From positions 1 to 64,000 of the forward strand of contig NZ_VCHQ01000008.1 in assembly GCF_005860775.1 (NCBI RefSeq): a stretch of DNA of 64,000 bases, given 5' to 3'. Below are positions 45,762 to 56,475 of the stretch, one piece after another (the stretch's first letter is position 1; each line of letters opens with the position of its first letter). The notes below the pieces were generated by a model that was given only the letters and a program-made list of their open reading frames with translations, searched no databases and was not told where the DNA came from. This DNA comes from Klebsiella indica (GTDB lineage: Bacteria > Pseudomonadota > Gammaproteobacteria > Enterobacterales > Enterobacteriaceae). Made by a program: the position numbers and the translations under genes.

Positions 45762-46910
45762 TTACCAGGCGCTATGATACAGCTCGACGATGTCAGCAAT
45801 ACTCGCTTCACGCGGATTACCGCCGGTACACACATCATCAAATGCGGCCTGCGCCAGCGCCGGAATATCTTCTTTACGTACACCAACATCGCGCAGATGC
45901 AAAGGAATGCCCACGTCGTGATTAAGCGCAAACACCGCGTCGACTGCGGCATTACGCGCCTCCGCCAGGCTCATAGACTCCACTTTAGCGCCCATCGCGC
46001 GGGCAATATCGCGGAACTTCTCGCCGGTATAACCTGCGTTGTAGCGCATCACATGCGGCAGCAAAATTGCGTTCGCCACGCCATGTGGCGTGTTGTAAAA
46101 CGCGCCCAACGGGTGCGCCATTCCGTGCACCAGCCCCAGACCAACGTTGGAAAAGCCCATCCCGGCAACGTACTGCCCCAGCGCCATCGCTTCCCCGGCA
46201 TCCCGCTCGCCCGCAACGGAACCGCGCAGCGCCCCGGCAATAATCGCAATGGCTTTAATATGCAGCGCATCCGTCAACGCCCATGCGGCGCGGGTGATAT
46301 AGCCCTCTATCGCATGAGTCAGCGCATCCACGCCGGTTGCCGCTTTCAGCGCGGGCGGCATGCCGTCCATCATGTCGGCATCAATAAACGCGACCTGCGG
46401 GATATCATGCGGATCGACACACACAAATTTACGCCGCTTTTCTTCATCGGTGATCACATAGTTAATGGTCACTTCCGCCGCCGTTCCCGCGGTGGTCGGA
46501 ATAGCCATCACCGGCACGCTCGGATAACGGGTCGGCGACAGCCCTTCCAGACTGCGTACGTCAGCAAACTCCGGGTTATTGCTGATAATGCCGATCGCCT
46601 TACAGGTATCCTGCGGGGAGCCGCCGCCAATGGCAATCAGGTAATCCGCCCCGCTTTGTTGAAATGCGTTCAGTCCCTCTTTCACCACGCCGATGGTTGG
46701 ATTCGGGATCACGCCATCGTAGATCGCCCATGCCAGCCCTGCGGCATCCATCTTCTCCGTGACGTTTCTGACCACACCGCACTGCACCAGCGTTTTGTCA
46801 CTGACAATTAGCGCCTTGCGATAGCCCCGGCGTTGAACCTCATCGGTTAACGCCGCCACCGCCCCCCGGCCAAACCATGCCGTTTCGTTGAGGATCATTC
46901 TGTTTGCCAT
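45762..46910 (-). CDS. fucO: Lactaldehyde reductase (L-1,2-propanediol oxidoreductase)
   Basis: FucO reduces L-lactaldehyde to L-1,2-propanediol under anaerobic conditions, the last step of fucose fermentation. From the ATG at 46910 (382 residues), seven bases after AAGGAG, it shows the group III iron alcohol dehydrogenase motifs: AIGGGSPQDTCKAIG, the PTTAGTAAEVT segment, the iron ligands in FIDADMMDG, DALTHAIEGY, GLVHGMAHPLGAFYNTPHG. A GTG one codon earlier is possible. It follows fucA by 27 bases. Confidence 0.97.
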   Translation of the reverse strand: MANRMILNETAWFGRGAVAALTDEVQRRGYRKALIVSDKTLVQCGVVRNVTEKMDAAGLAWAIYDGVIPNPTIGVVKEGLNAFQQSGADYLIAIGGGSPQDTCKAIGIISNNPEFADVRSLEGLSPTRYPSVPVMAIPTTAGTAAEVTINYVITDEEKRRKFVCVDPHDIPQVAFIDADMMDGMPPALKAATGVDALTHAIEGYITRAAWALTDALHIKAIAIIAGALRGSVAGERDAGEAMALGQYVAGMGFSNVGLGLVHGMAHPLGAFYNTPHGVANAILLPHVMRYNAGYTGEKFRDIARAMGAKVESMSLAEARNAAVDAVFALNHDVGIPLHLRDVGVRKEDIPALAQAAFDDVCTGGNPREASIADIVELYHSAW

Positions 46911-46937
46911 CACCGGTCTCCTTTTCGTTTTACAGGA

Positions 46938-47585
46938 TCACTCTTCGATACGTAATCCATAAGTTTTGAATTTCTCCAGTACGATAGCGATCGCCTCATC
47001 ATCCAGAACCGGAACCGGGTCGACAATAGCCAACGTGCTAAGATACAGCTGCGCCAGCACTTCCACTTCATGCGCCAGCCACAGCGCTTTTTCCAGATTC
47101 TCTTCACAGGCGATCAGGCCATGATGTTGCAACAGCGTCGCTTTGCGATTTTTGAGCGCCTCAGACGCATATTCGGACAGCTCGCGGGTACCAAAAGTCG
47201 CGTACGGCGCGCAGGGAATAGAATTACCGCCCGCCGCAGCAATCATATAATGAATAGCCGGAATCGGACGGTTGAGGATTGAAACCGCGGTGCAGTGAAC
47301 CGCATGGTTGTGGACGACAGCATTAGCATCAGGGCGCGTCTGATAGGCCGCCATATGGAAACGCCACTCACTGGAGGGCAGTTTGCCCTGTTCATGCTGA
47401 CCCTCGGCGTTAATATAGACAATGTGTGCTTCTGTTAACTTTTCATAAGGAATACCCGTTGGCGTTATCAGCATCCCGCCCTGATAACGCACGCTCACAT
47501 TACCTGCTGTCCCCTGGTTCAATCCCAGTCGGGTCATTTCCAGGCAGGTATCAATAATCTGCCGGGCCAGTCTATTTCGTTCCAT
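46938..47585 (-). CDS. fucA: L-fuculose-1-phosphate aldolase
   Basis: FucA splits fuculose 1-phosphate to dihydroxyacetone phosphate and L-lactaldehyde. The 215-residue class II aldolase has the phosphate-binding TAGNVSVRYQGGMLITPTG and the zinc ligands in VVHNHAVHCTAV (His92 and His94) and LLQHHGLIAC (His155), with Glu73 in LPSSEWRFH. It is the first gene of fucAO, divergent from fucP. Confidence 0.97.
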   Translation of the reverse strand: MERNRLARQIIDTCLEMTRLGLNQGTAGNVSVRYQGGMLITPTGIPYEKLTEAHIVYINAEGQHEQGKLPSSEWRFHMAAYQTRPDANAVVHNHAVHCTAVSILNRPIPAIHYMIAAAGGNSIPCAPYATFGTRELSEYASEALKNRKATLLQHHGLIACEENLEKALWLAHEVEVLAQLYLSTLAIVDPVPVLDDEAIAIVLEKFKTYGLRIEE

Positions 47586-48154
47586 TCTTTACCTCTCTTT
47601 ATGATGCTCAATGCGACAACAGACAACTCGCCGGATGTTTCACCGACGCTGTTGAATAACTCAAATAGTTGTTCACCATCATCGTCGCGAATAATCAGAA
47701 AGGAATTTACATAAACCTGTTCTGTGATACTCCTCACTTATTTCCGCCAAAAAAGAAAGAAGTTGTGTATTTTCTATTTTCGAAAAATGCCCGTTCTTAC
47801 TAATACATAAAAAAACGGGCATTCCCGGAAAAAATGTAACAACTGACCGTTTTCCACATTATAAATTAAATCGGTCATCTCTTTTGTGGATTTTAGAATT
47901 AACTTACTCAAACGGTCATATTTTCCCGATTATTAAAGTGACAATAATCACATAAAATCACTCAATGCGTGCTAAATGTGACCGTCATCATATTAAAAGC
48001 CATTTTTTATTTGAAAATGAATTCATGAGTTCATCCCGTGACGTTTTTTTACTGTTTACCTCGTCCCGGAACTCACCTGATTTTTGCGGTTTGACGGGTA
48101 TAACCGATCACTCACAAATGCTGCTGAACACGCTTCTGAACCAATGAGGATGCT
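47586..48154. promoter_or_regulatory. fucA-fucP divergent regulatory region
   Basis: This 569-base region should contain the divergent fucAO and fucPIKUR promoters, known in E. coli to need FucR and CRP. A ten-base inverted repeat AATGCCCGTT / AACGGGCATT lies at 47786-47823. Four copies of TGACCG or its complement CGGTCA occur at 47844, 47872, 47913 and 47979. They could be FucR operators. No gene is supported inside the gap. Confidence 0.65.
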
Positions 48155-49465
48155 ATGGGAAACACAACAATACAAACGCAGAGTTTTCGTGCGGTGGAGA
48201 CAGGGCAGAGCAAACGCTACATTATTCCTTTCGCCCTGCTGTGCTCGCTATTTTTTCTTTGGGCAGTAGCCAACAATCTTAACGACATTTTATTACCACA
48301 ATTTCAGCAAGCCTTTACGTTAACTAATTTCCAGGCAGGTTTGATTCAGTCTGCTTTTTATTTCGGCTATTTTGTTATTCCCATCCCTGCGGGTATTCTG
48401 ATGAAAAAGTTGAGTTATAAAGCGGGGATAATCACCGGACTATTTCTCTACGCTCTCGGCGCCGCATTATTCTGGCCGGCCGCAGAGATAATGAATTACA
48501 CCTTATTCCTGATTGGCCTGTTTATTATTGCTGCAGGTTTAGGTTGTCTGGAAACTGCTGCCAACCCTTTTGTTACCGTATTAGGTCCAGAAAGTGGTGG
48601 GCACTTCCGTCTTAATCTGGCACAAACTTTTAACTCTTTTGGTGCCATTATTGCCGTGGTCTTTGGGCAAAGCCTTATTTTGTCTAATGTGCCACACAAA
48701 TCACAGGATGTGCTCGATAAAATGACGCCGGAGCAGCTTAGCGCCTATAAACACAGTCTGGTGCTATCTGTACAAACCCCTTATATGATCATCGTCGCGA
48801 TCGTCTTACTGATTGCGCTGTTGATTATGCTGACCAAATTCCCGGCGCTACAGAGTGACGATCATAGCGATGGCAACCAGAGTTCATTCATCGCTTCACT
48901 TTCCCGGCTGGTACGCATTCGCCACTGGCGCTGGGCGGTGCTGGCGCAGTTCTGCTACGTCGGCGCGCAAACCGCCTGCTGGAGCTACCTGATCCGTTAC
49001 GCTATCGAAGAGATCCCCGGCATGACGCCTGGTTTCGCCGCCAACTACCTGACCGGCACGATGGTGTGCTTCTTTATCGGCCGCTTCTCCGGCACCTGGC
49101 TTATCAGCCGCTTTGCGCCGCATAAAGTGCTGGCAGCCTATGCCCTGTTCGCCATGATCCTGTGTCTGATTTCGGCGTTTTCCGGTGGTCATGTAGGTCT
49201 GCTGGCCCTGACCCTGTGTAGTGCATTTATGTCAGTTCAGTATCCCACCATTTTCTCGCTGGGTATCAAAAATCTGGGGCCGGACACCAAATACGGCTCC
49301 TCTTTCATCGTCATGACAATTATTGGCGGCGGTATCGTCACGCCGGTCATGGGTTTTGTCAGCGATGCCGCAGGCAACATCCCAACGGCTGAGCTGGTCC
49401 CGGCGCTCTGCTTTGCCGTCATCTTCATCTTTGCCCGTTTCCGTTCACAAGCGGCAACTAACTGA
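48155..49465 (+). CDS. fucP: L-fucose:H+ symporter
   Basis: FucP imports L-fucose with protons. The 436-residue MFS protein has 12 predicted membrane helices. The N-terminal LCSLFFLWAVANNLNDILLPQFQ includes the Asn-Asp residues that bind sugar and proton in E. coli FucP (Asp46), and ETAANPFVTVLGPE holds the other acid (Glu135). It is the first gene of fucPIKUR. Confidence 0.97.
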   Translation: MGNTTIQTQSFRAVETGQSKRYIIPFALLCSLFFLWAVANNLNDILLPQFQQAFTLTNFQAGLIQSAFYFGYFVIPIPAGILMKKLSYKAGIITGLFLYALGAALFWPAAEIMNYTLFLIGLFIIAAGLGCLETAANPFVTVLGPESGGHFRLNLAQTFNSFGAIIAVVFGQSLILSNVPHKSQDVLDKMTPEQLSAYKHSLVLSVQTPYMIIVAIVLLIALLIMLTKFPALQSDDHSDGNQSSFIASLSRLVRIRHWRWAVLAQFCYVGAQTACWSYLIRYAIEEIPGMTPGFAANYLTGTMVCFFIGRFSGTWLISRFAPHKVLAAYALFAMILCLISAFSGGHVGLLALTLCSAFMSVQYPTIFSLGIKNLGPDTKYGSSFIVMTIIGGGIVTPVMGFVSDAAGNIPTAELVPALCFAVIFIFARFRSQAATN

Positions 49466-49496
49466 ACATTTTTCCGAATAACGTAAGGAACCTGTA

Positions 49497-51272
49497 ATGA
49501 AAAAAATCAGCTTACCGAAAATTGGCATTCGCCCGGTTATTGATGGACGTCGCATGGGGGTACGCGAGTCGCTGGAAGAACAAACCATGAATATGGCGAA
49601 AGCCACCGCCGCGCTGATCACAGAGAAACTGCGCCATGCCTGCGGCGCACAGATTGAGTGCGTGATTGCGGATACCTGCATTGCCGGAATGGCGGAATCT
49701 GCCGCCTGTGAAGAGAAATTCAGCAGCCAGAATGTTGGCGTCACCATTACCGTCACCCCCTGCTGGTGCTACGGCAGCGAAACCATCGATATGGACCCAA
49801 TGCGCCCGAAAGCCATCTGGGGATTTAACGGCACCGAACGTCCTGGCGCGGTGTACCTTGCAGCAGCGCTGGCCGCGCACAGCCAGAAAGGCATTCCGGC
49901 ATTCTCTATTTATGGCCATAACGTACAGGATGCCGACGACACCTCGATCCCTGCCGACGTTGAAGAAAAACTGTTGCGCTTTGCGCGCGCAGGTCTGGCG
50001 GTTGCCAGCATGAAAGGCAAAAGCTACCTCTCTGTGGGCGGCGTCTCAATGGGGATTGCCGGCTCCATCGTCGATCATAACTTCTTTGAGTCCTGGCTGG
50101 GGATGAAAGTGCAGGCGGTGGACATGACCGAGCTGCGCCGTCGCATCGACCAGAAAATCTATGACGAAGCCGAGCTGGAGATGGCGCTGGCGTGGGCGGA
50201 TAAAAACTTCCGCTATGGCGAGGATCAGAACGCGCAGCAGTACAAACGCAATGAAGAACAGAGCCGCGCGGTGCTGAAAGAGGGCCTGCTGATGGCGATG
50301 TGCATTCGCGACATGATGCAGGGCAACAACAAGCTGGCGGAAAAAGGGCTGGTGGAAGAGTCGCTGGGATATAACGCCATTGCGGCAGGCTTCCAGGGCC
50401 AGCGCCACTGGACCGATCAATACCCGAACGGCGACACCGCCGAAGCGCTGCTGAACAGCTCCTTTGACTGGAACGGCGTGCGCGAACCGTTTGTCGTCGC
50501 GACCGAAAACGACAGCCTCAACGGCGTCGCGATGCTGCTGGGCCACCAGCTCACCGGCACCGCGCAGATCTTTGCCGACGTGCGGACCTACTGGTCGCCG
50601 GAAGCGGTAGAGCGCGTCACAGGCCAGCCGCTCACCGGCCTTGCGGAGCACGGTATCATTCACCTGATCAACTCCGGCTCTGCGGCGCTGGACGGCGCCT
50701 GCAAGCAGCGCGATAGCGAAGGCAAACCGACCATGAAGCCGCACTGGGAAATCAGCCAACAGGAAGCGGACGCCTGCCTGGCCGCTACCGAATGGTGCCC
50801 GGCGATCCACGAATACTTCCGTGGCGGCGGCTACTCCTCTCGCTTCCTGACCGAAGGCGGCGTGCCGTTCACCATGACCCGCGTGAACATCATCAAGGGT
50901 CTGGGGCCGGTACTGCAAATCGCTGAAGGCTGGAGCGTGGAACTGCCGAAGGAGATGCACGATCAGCTCGACGCCCGCACCAACTCGACCTGGCCGACCA
51001 CCTGGTTTGCGCCGCGTCTTACCGGTAAAGGCCCGTTCACCGACGTCTACTCGGTGATGGCGAACTGGGGCGCGAACCACGGCGTACTGACCATCGGCCA
51101 CGTCGGCGCTGACTTCATCACGCTCGCCGCCATGCTGCGTATTCCGGTCTGTATGCACAACGTGGACGAGGCGAAAATCTACCGTCCTTCCGCCTGGGCT
51201 GCGCACGGTATGGACAATGAAGGCCAGGATTATCGCGCCTGCCAGAACTACGGGCCGCTGTACAAACGTTAA
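49497..51272 (+). CDS. fucI: L-fucose isomerase
   Basis: FucI isomerises L-fucose to L-fuculose with Mn2+ in the cytoplasm. The 591-residue protein starts [21 protein letters not shown], and the metal ligands are in [12 protein letters not shown] (Glu337), [10 protein letters not shown] (Asp361) and, near the end, [15 protein letters not shown] (His528). The length is that of E. coli FucI. It is preceded by GTAAGGAAC 31 bases after fucP. Confidence 0.98.
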   Translation: MKKISLPKIGIRPVIDGRRMGVRESLEEQTMNMAKATAALITEKLRHACGAQIECVIADTCIAGMAESAACEEKFSSQNVGVTITVTPCWCYGSETIDMDPMRPKAIWGFNGTERPGAVYLAAALAAHSQKGIPAFSIYGHNVQDADDTSIPADVEEKLLRFARAGLAVASMKGKSYLSVGGVSMGIAGSIVDHNFFESWLGMKVQAVDMTELRRRIDQKIYDEAELEMALAWADKNFRYGEDQNAQQYKRNEEQSRAVLKEGLLMAMCIRDMMQGNNKLAEKGLVEESLGYNAIAAGFQGQRHWTDQYPNGDTAEALLNSSFDWNGVREPFVVATENDSLNGVAMLLGHQLTGTAQIFADVRTYWSPEAVERVTGQPLTGLAEHGIIHLINSGSAALDGACKQRDSEGKPTMKPHWEISQQEADACLAATEWCPAIHEYFRGGGYSSRFLTEGGVPFTMTRVNIIKGLGPVLQIAEGWSVELPKEMHDQLDARTNSTWPTTWFAPRLTGKGPFTDVYSVMANWGANHGVLTIGHVGADFITLAAMLRIPVCMHNVDEAKIYRPSAWAAHGMDNEGQDYRACQNYGPLYKR

Positions 51273-51283
51273 TGCGTCACTTC

Positions 51284-51360
51284 TTTGCCCGGTGGCGTAA
51301 GCTTACCGGGCCTACAATTTCGCATTTTGCAGGCCGGATCAGCAAAGCGCCATCCGGCAA
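51284..51360. repeat. REP element between fucI and fucK
   Basis: TGCCCGGTGGCGTAAGCTTA with CCGGGCCTAC, then GCAGGCCGGATCAGC with AAGCGCCATCCGGCA, form REP units within the fuc operon. Such repeats may adjust expression of fucI relative to fucK. Confidence 0.85.
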
Positions 51361-51375
51361 CGTTTCGGAGCTACT

Positions 51376-52794
51376 ATGAAACAAGACGTCATTCTGGTTC
51401 TCGACTGCGGCGCCACTAACGTACGCGCGATTGCCGTTGACCGACAGGGAAACATTGTCGCCCGCGCCGCAACGGCTAATGCCAGCGATATGGCGGTAGA
51501 AAACAGTGCCTGGCATCAATGGTCTCTGGAAGCCATCCTGCAACGCTTCGCTGAGTGCTGTCAGCAGATCCGCGGAGAATTGTCATCCTGTCGGGTTCGC
51601 GGCATCACCGTGACCACCTTCGGCGTAGACGGCGCGCTGGTCGATGAACAGGGTCAGTTACTCTATCCGGTCATCAGTTGGAAATGCCCGCGTACCGCAG
51701 CGGTAATGGAGAGCATCAGCCGTTTTATGTCGCCGCAGCAGTTGCAGGCAATCTCCGGCGTCGGCGCATTTGCCTTTAATACGCTATATAAACTGGTGTG
51801 GCTGAAAGAGAACCACCCGCAGTTGCTCACACAGGCGCACGCCTGGTTGTTTATTTCCTCGCTGCTCAACCACCGCTTAACCGGCGAGTTCACCACGGAT
51901 ATCACTATGGCGGGCACCAGCCAGATGCTGGATATCCAGCAGCGGGATTTCAGCCCGGAGATTTTACAGGCCACAGGGTTACCCCGCCGTCTGTTTCCAC
52001 GGTTAGTTGAAGCGGGCGAACAGATTGGCACGCTGCAGAACAACGCTGCAAACCTGCTTGGGCTTGAGGCGGGTATTCCGGTGATCTCCGCCGGGCATGA
52101 CACGCAGTTTGCCCTCTTTGGCGCCGGCGCAGAACAGGATGAACCGGTACTCTCGTCCGGTACGTGGGAAATCCTGATGGTACGCAGCGCTCAAGTGAAC
52201 ACGCCGCTGCTCAGCCATTATGCCGGTTCAACCTGTGAACTGGATAGCCAGTCAGGGTTGTATAATCCGGGTATGCAATGGCTGGCATCCGGCGTGCTTG
52301 AATGGGTACGCAAACTGCTCTGGACGCCAGAAACGCCGTGGCAGACGCTGATAGAAGAAGCGCGCCTCATTCCCGCTGGCGCGGAAGGGGTGACGATGCA
52401 CTGCGACCTGCTCGCCAGCCAAAATGCCGGCTGGCAGGGTGTAACGCTTAATACCACTCGTGGTCATTTCTATCGCGCCGCGCTGGAAGGATTAACCGAA
52501 CAACTGGCGCGAAATCTGCAAACGCTACAAAAAATTGGCCACTTTAAAGCCGCAGAACTGCTGCTGGTTGGCGGCGGCAGCCGCAACGCGCTGTGGAATC
52601 AGATCAAAGCCAATATGCTTGATATTCCGGTAAAAGTACTGGATGACGCTGAAACTACCGTCGCTGGCGCCGCCATGTTCGGCTGGTATGGCGTCGGTGA
52701 ATTTACCAGCCCGGAACAGGCCAGAGCCCAGGTGAACTATCAATACCGCTATTTCTGGCCACAAACTGAACCCGAATTTATTGAGGGAGTGTGA
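51376..52794 (+). CDS. fucK: L-fuculokinase
   Basis: FucK phosphorylates L-fuculose at O-1 with ATP. The 472-residue FGGY-family kinase has the N-terminal phosphate loop [14 protein letters not shown] (8-21), [12 protein letters not shown] with the catalytic Asp, [15 protein letters not shown], and the C-terminal adenosine motif [18 protein letters not shown]. The ATG at 51376 has GGAG seven bases upstream. Confidence 0.97.
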   Translation: MKQDVILVLDCGATNVRAIAVDRQGNIVARAATANASDMAVENSAWHQWSLEAILQRFAECCQQIRGELSSCRVRGITVTTFGVDGALVDEQGQLLYPVISWKCPRTAAVMESISRFMSPQQLQAISGVGAFAFNTLYKLVWLKENHPQLLTQAHAWLFISSLLNHRLTGEFTTDITMAGTSQMLDIQQRDFSPEILQATGLPRRLFPRLVEAGEQIGTLQNNAANLLGLEAGIPVISAGHDTQFALFGAGAEQDEPVLSSGTWEILMVRSAQVNTPLLSHYAGSTCELDSQSGLYNPGMQWLASGVLEWVRKLLWTPETPWQTLIEEARLIPAGAEGVTMHCDLLASQNAGWQGVTLNTTRGHFYRAALEGLTEQLARNLQTLQKIGHFKAAELLLVGGGSRNALWNQIKANMLDIPVKVLDDAETTVAGAAMFGWYGVGEFTSPEQARAQVNYQYRYFWPQTEPEFIEGV

Positions 52795-52795
52795 G

Positions 52796-53218
52796 ATGCT
52801 AAAGACTATTTCGCCATTAATATCCCCTGAGTTACTGAAAGTGCTGGCTGAAATGGGGCACGGGGATGAGATTATTTTTTCCGATGCCCACTTCCCGGCG
52901 CACAGCATGGGGCCGCAGGTGATTCGAGCCGATGGCCTGCTGGTCAGCGACCTGCTACAGGCAATTATTCCGCTGTTTGAGTTAGATAGCTATGCCCCAC
53001 CGCTGGTGATGATGGCCCCCGTGGAAGGTGATACGCTCGACCCACAGGTCGAGCACCGTTACCGTGAAGCGCTTTCAGGCTCCGGCCCCTGTCCGGCGAT
53101 CGTCCGTATTGACCGCTTTGCTTTCTACGAACGCGCGCAAAAAGCCTTTGCGATCGTTATCACAGGAGAGTGCGCGAAGTACGGAAATATTCTTTTAAAA
53201 AAAGGGGTAACGCCGTAA
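52796..53218 (+). CDS. fucU: L-fucose mutarotase
   Basis: FucU speeds the change between alpha and beta forms of L-fucose for the isomerase. From the ATG at 52796 (140 residues, [26 protein letters not shown]) it carries the RbsD/FucU signature [17 protein letters not shown] with His26-type catalytic residues and the C-terminal [15 protein letters not shown]. It begins one base after the fucK stop. Confidence 0.96.
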   Translation: MLKTISPLISPELLKVLAEMGHGDEIIFSDAHFPAHSMGPQVIRADGLLVSDLLQAIIPLFELDSYAPPLVMMAPVEGDTLDPQVEHRYREALSGSGPCPAIVRIDRFAFYERAQKAFAIVITGECAKYGNILLKKGVTP

Positions 53219-53230
53219 TCTCATTCCGCA

Positions 53231-53251
53231 GCGCCCGTCTGATGCGGGCGC
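53231..53251 (+). terminator. Hairpin between fucU and fucR
   Basis: GCGCCCG and CGGGCGC form a seven-base GC stem with a seven-base loop just after the fucU stop. There is no T-run, so it may only reduce fucR expression or stabilise mRNA. Confidence 0.5.
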
Positions 53252-53275
53252 TCATCGAACACCAGGGTGAGAAAA

Positions 53276-53986
53276 ATGAAAGCGGCACGCCAGCAAGCGA
53301 TAGTAGACCTGCTCCTTAAGCATAACAGTCTGACCACCGAAGCCTTATCGCTGCAGCTTGATGTCAGCAAAGAAACCATTCGCCGTGACCTCAGCGAACT
53401 CCAGTCCCAGGGGAAAGTGCTGCGTAACCACGGGCGGGCAAAAGTGATTCACCGGCAAAACCAGGACAGCGGCGACCCTTTTCACATCCGTCTAAAAAGC
53501 CACTATGCCCACAAAGCCGATATCGCTCGTGAATCCCTTGCCTGGATAGACGCCGGGATGGTGATCGCCCTTGATGCCAGTTCAACCTGCTGGTACCTGG
53601 CCCGCCAGTTGCCTGATATCGATCTGCATGTTTTTACCAACAGCCAACCGATTTGTCAGGAATTGAGCAAGCGCGAACACATTCAACTGACCTGCTCCGG
53701 CGGTACGCTACAACGTAAATATGGCTGTTACGTCAGCGCATCGCTTATCTCGCAACTCAAATCGCTGGAGATCGACCTGTTCATTTTTTCTTGCGAAGGT
53801 ATCGACAGCGACGGGGCGCTATGGGACTCAAATGCGGTGAACGCCGACTTCAAATCGCTGCTGTTGAAGCGCGCTTCGCAATCATTGTTGCTGATTGATA
53901 AGAGCAAATTTAACCGTTCAGGAGAGGCGCGAATCGGACACCTCGATGACGTGACGTATATCGTTTCGGACGTATCACAGTCATAA
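53276..53986 (+). CDS. fucR: L-fucose operon activator FucR (DeoR family)
   Basis: FucR activates the fuc operons with fuculose 1-phosphate as inducer. From the ATG at 53276 (236 residues, MKAARQQAIVDLLLKHNSL), eight bases after AGGG, it has an N-terminal helix-turn-helix (EALSLQLDVSKETIRRDLSEL) and a DeoR C-terminal sugar-phosphate domain (IALDASSTCWYLARQL, SCEGIDSDGALWD, DKSKFNRSGEARIGHL). A GTG three codons earlier is possible. The C-terminus is about seven residues shorter than in E. coli. Confidence 0.95.
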   Translation: MKAARQQAIVDLLLKHNSLTTEALSLQLDVSKETIRRDLSELQSQGKVLRNHGRAKVIHRQNQDSGDPFHIRLKSHYAHKADIARESLAWIDAGMVIALDASSTCWYLARQLPDIDLHVFTNSQPICQELSKREHIQLTCSGGTLQRKYGCYVSASLISQLKSLEIDLFIFSCEGIDSDGALWDSNAVNADFKSLLLKRASQSLLLIDKSKFNRSGEARIGHLDDVTYIVSDVSQS

Positions 53987-53987
53987 C

Positions 53988-54047
53988 GGCTGATGGCGAC
54001 TTATTGCAGGCTGGATGCGTCGTGACGCGTTATCCAGCCTGCAATCG
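53988..54047. repeat. REP element between fucR and rlmM
   Basis: TTGCAGGCTGGATGCGTC and GACGCGTTATCCAGCCTGCAA form a REP-type palindrome between the convergent fucR and rlmM. Confidence 0.75.
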
Positions 54048-54049
54048 CC

Positions 54050-55150
54050 CTATCGCTCGTCGCGACGACCGCCAACAGCCGCCCACAGGCGGCGTACGTG
54101 AACCGTCACCTCTTCACGATCGTGATACAACTGACGCGCCTGAATTTGCGCGTTGATACCGTGCTCGTCCAGCTGCTCCTGAATATAAGCCAGATTGCGC
54201 GACAACTCTTCATAACGTTTTTTCATCGGCAGCTTAAGGTTAAAGATCGTTTCACGACACCAGCCGTTCACCAGCCACTGCGCCATCAATGCCGCCACTT
54301 TCGCGGGTTTCTCCACCATATCGCAGACCATCCACGAAATGTTGTTACGATTCGGGCGATACCTGAAGCCATCTTCACGTAGCCAGGTCACCTGCCCGGT
54401 ATCCATCAGGCTTTGCGCCATCGGGCCGTTATCCACCGAAGAAACCCACATATTGCGTTGCACCAGTTGATAAGTCCAGCCGCCGGGGCAGGCGCCTAAA
54501 TCCACGGCGTACATGCCGTTCGCCAGACGCTCATCCCACTCATCCGCCGGAATAAAAACGTGAAACGCCTCTTCCAGCTTCAGGGTTGAGCGACTTGGCG
54601 CATCGGCCGGGAACTTAAGGCGTGGAATGCCCATATAGAACGGCGAGTTGTTATGAGATAAGGAGTAACCCGCGTAGCAACAGCCGGGAGCGATAAAGAA
54701 CACATGCACCACCGGGCGCTTCGGCGTTTCATAATTGGTCAGTACGCCCGCGTCGCGCAGTGCCGCACGCAACGGTACCGTAAATTTACGGCAAAACTTC
54801 ATCAGTTCTTTGCTTTCGTTGGTATCGGCCACTTCAACACGCAGCTCGCCGCCTTTTTCCACAACGCCCTGTAGCATCCCGACAATCGGCGTAATGCGAT
54901 CCTCCGGCGGCAGGTCGCGCAGCAGTTCACCGGCCACAAACATCTGGCGAGCAAACACCAGCGAGCTGAACGGCAGTTCGCGCACCAGCTTTTCGCCGTC
55001 TTCCGCCTGATAACACTCAAAAATCACGTAGCCGGAGTCCTCTTTAACTCGGGCAAAACCAAAGATCTCAAGACGGGAGGCTTTATCGGTAATTTCCGCT
55101 GCGCACTCTTTCTCAAACCCAGGGCGACAATAGAGAACAACTTTATTCAT
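54050..55150 (-). CDS. rlmM: 23S rRNA (cytidine-2498-2'-O)-methyltransferase
   Basis: RlmM (YgdE) methylates the ribose of C2498. From the ATG at 55150 (366 residues, [20 protein letters not shown]) it has an N-terminal THUMP-like domain and a Rossmann methyltransferase domain with [15 protein letters not shown] (SAM) and the catalytic Lys-Asp-Lys set in [14 protein letters not shown] and NLKLPMKKR. It overlaps ygdD by eight bases. Confidence 0.97.
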   Translation of the reverse strand: MNKVVLYCRPGFEKECAAEITDKASRLEIFGFARVKEDSGYVIFECYQAEDGEKLVRELPFSSLVFARQMFVAGELLRDLPPEDRITPIVGMLQGVVEKGGELRVEVADTNESKELMKFCRKFTVPLRAALRDAGVLTNYETPKRPVVHVFFIAPGCCYAGYSLSHNNSPFYMGIPRLKFPADAPSRSTLKLEEAFHVFIPADEWDERLANGMYAVDLGACPGGWTYQLVQRNMWVSSVDNGPMAQSLMDTGQVTWLREDGFRYRPNRNNISWMVCDMVEKPAKVAALMAQWLVNGWCRETIFNLKLPMKKRYEELSRNLAYIQEQLDEHGINAQIQARQLYHDREEVTVHVRRLWAAVGGRRDER

Positions 55151-55538
55151 GAACAACGCCCTTACGTTTCAGACGAATTGCACCAATTAACATTAATACC
55201 CAACCGGCCAGAAAGCAGACGCCGCCGACCGGCGTAACGAACGCCCACAGGCGTAAATGGGATAGCGCCAGACAATACAGACTGCCGCTAAAAAGAACGA
55301 TACCGAGCGCCATAAAGACGCTGCTCCAGTAAAACCAGATGCTGATTCGACGCTGCATCGCCACCGCCAGGCCAAAAATCGCCAGCGTGTGGACGGCCTG
55401 ATACTGCAGACCGGTGTGTAACCAGCCCATCTCCGCAACGCCCAACGTTTTACTTAATACATGCGCACCAAAAGCGCCCAGAGCCACAAAGATAAAACCG
55501 CTTATCGCGGTGAATATCAGCATAAAACGGCTGGTCAT
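55143..55538 (-). CDS. ygdD: YgdD, small inner-membrane protein (DUF423)
   Basis: A 131-residue protein with four predicted membrane segments: about 5-26 ([20 protein letters not shown]), 45-62, 70-90, 98-122. The family is widespread and of unknown role. It sits between gcvA and rlmM and is probably cotranscribed with rlmM, which it overlaps. Confidence 0.93.
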   Translation of the reverse strand: MTSRFMLIFTAISGFIFVALGAFGAHVLSKTLGVAEMGWLHTGLQYQAVHTLAIFGLAVAMQRRISIWFYWSSVFMALGIVLFSGSLYCLALSHLRLWAFVTPVGGVCFLAGWVLMLIGAIRLKRKGVVHE

Positions 55539-55557
55539 GTGAGTATCCTACAATGAT

Positions 55558-56475
55558 TTATTGTTCATAACGGAAGCGAAACTTTTCTTGTTCACTCGCT
55601 GCTTTTGCCAGTATCCACTGTCGAAAGGCGGCGATTTTACCCAATTCAGCCTGACTGTCATGACAAACGAGATAAAACGCATTTTTACTGACCAGAACAT
55701 CATTAAATGGGCAGACCAAACGGCCTGCCTCAATCTCGGACTGCGCCATCACGTTATTAGCCAGAGCGACCCCCTGCCCGTGGATTGCCGCCTGCAGCAC
55801 CATTGCGCTGTGGCTAAAAATCGGCCCCTGCTGAACATTAATATGGTTTAGACCCAACTGACGGGTATAAGTTTGCCAGTCGCGGCGGGAGGCATCATGT
55901 AACAGCGTATGTTGCGCCAGATCGGCAGGCGTTTTCAACGCGTTATCGCCGGTAAGTAATAACGGCGAGCAGACCGGGAGCAAATATTCGGCGTACAATT
56001 TTTCCACACGCAGCCCCGGCCAGTTGCCGCGACCATAGAAGATCGCCACATCCACATCATCGGCCAGCTTCTCCTCCTGACGATCCACAGCCTGAATTCT
56101 GACGTCAATTCCCGGATAAGCTGAGTTAAAGCTGGCCAGCCTCGGCACCAGCCACTGAATGGCAAAACTGGGGAGCATACTGACGGTTAACGCCCCTTTT
56201 GCGCTTCTTGCCTGCAGCTTACGGGTCGCCTCGGTGAGCTGAGAAAAAATTTCTTTAATATCCAGAAAATAACTTTGTCCCTCTTCTGTCAAAAGCAGAG
56301 AACGGTTGCGTCGACGAAACAGCTTAAGGCCGAGAAAATCCTCAAGAGACTTGATTTGATGACTGACTGCAGCCTGGGTCACGAACAGTTCATCAGCAGC
56401 GCGAGTGAAGCTAAGATGACGTGCGGCGGCATCAAAAACACGTAATGCATTCAGTGGTGGCAAACGCTTTGACAT
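55558..56475 (-). CDS. gcvA: Glycine cleavage system regulator GcvA (LysR family)
   Basis: GcvA activates gcvTHP when glycine is present and represses it with purines via GcvR, and it activates the sRNA gene gcvB. From the ATG at 56475 (305 residues, MSKRLPPLNALRVFDAAARH) the helix-turn-helix is SFTRAADELFVTQAAVSHQIKSLE in two parts (about 22-46), followed by the LysR substrate domain. A longer reading frame to 56793 would run through gcvB and is not real. Confidence 0.97.
   Translation of the reverse strand: MSKRLPPLNALRVFDAAARHLSFTRAADELFVTQAAVSHQIKSLEDFLGLKLFRRRNRSLLLTEEGQSYFLDIKEIFSQLTEATRKLQARSAKGALTVSMLPSFAIQWLVPRLASFNSAYPGIDVRIQAVDRQEEKLADDVDVAIFYGRGNWPGLRVEKLYAEYLLPVCSPLLLTGDNALKTPADLAQHTLLHDASRRDWQTYTRQLGLNHINVQQGPIFSHSAMVLQAAIHGQGVALANNVMAQSEIEAGRLVCPFNDVLVSKNAFYLVCHDSQAELGKIAAFRQWILAKAASEQEKFRFRYEQ

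Noticed and set aside
45684-46811. 375-codon plus-strand frame opposite fucO
   Set aside because: Antisense to an intact iron alcohol dehydrogenase; arginine- and histidine-rich with no domain.
47965-48147. Small frame just before fucP
   Set aside because: No ribosome-binding site of note and no family; the region is better read as promoter sequence.
50046-51206. 386-codon minus-strand frame opposite fucI
   Set aside because: Antisense shadow of fucI; composition is odd and no motif is seen.
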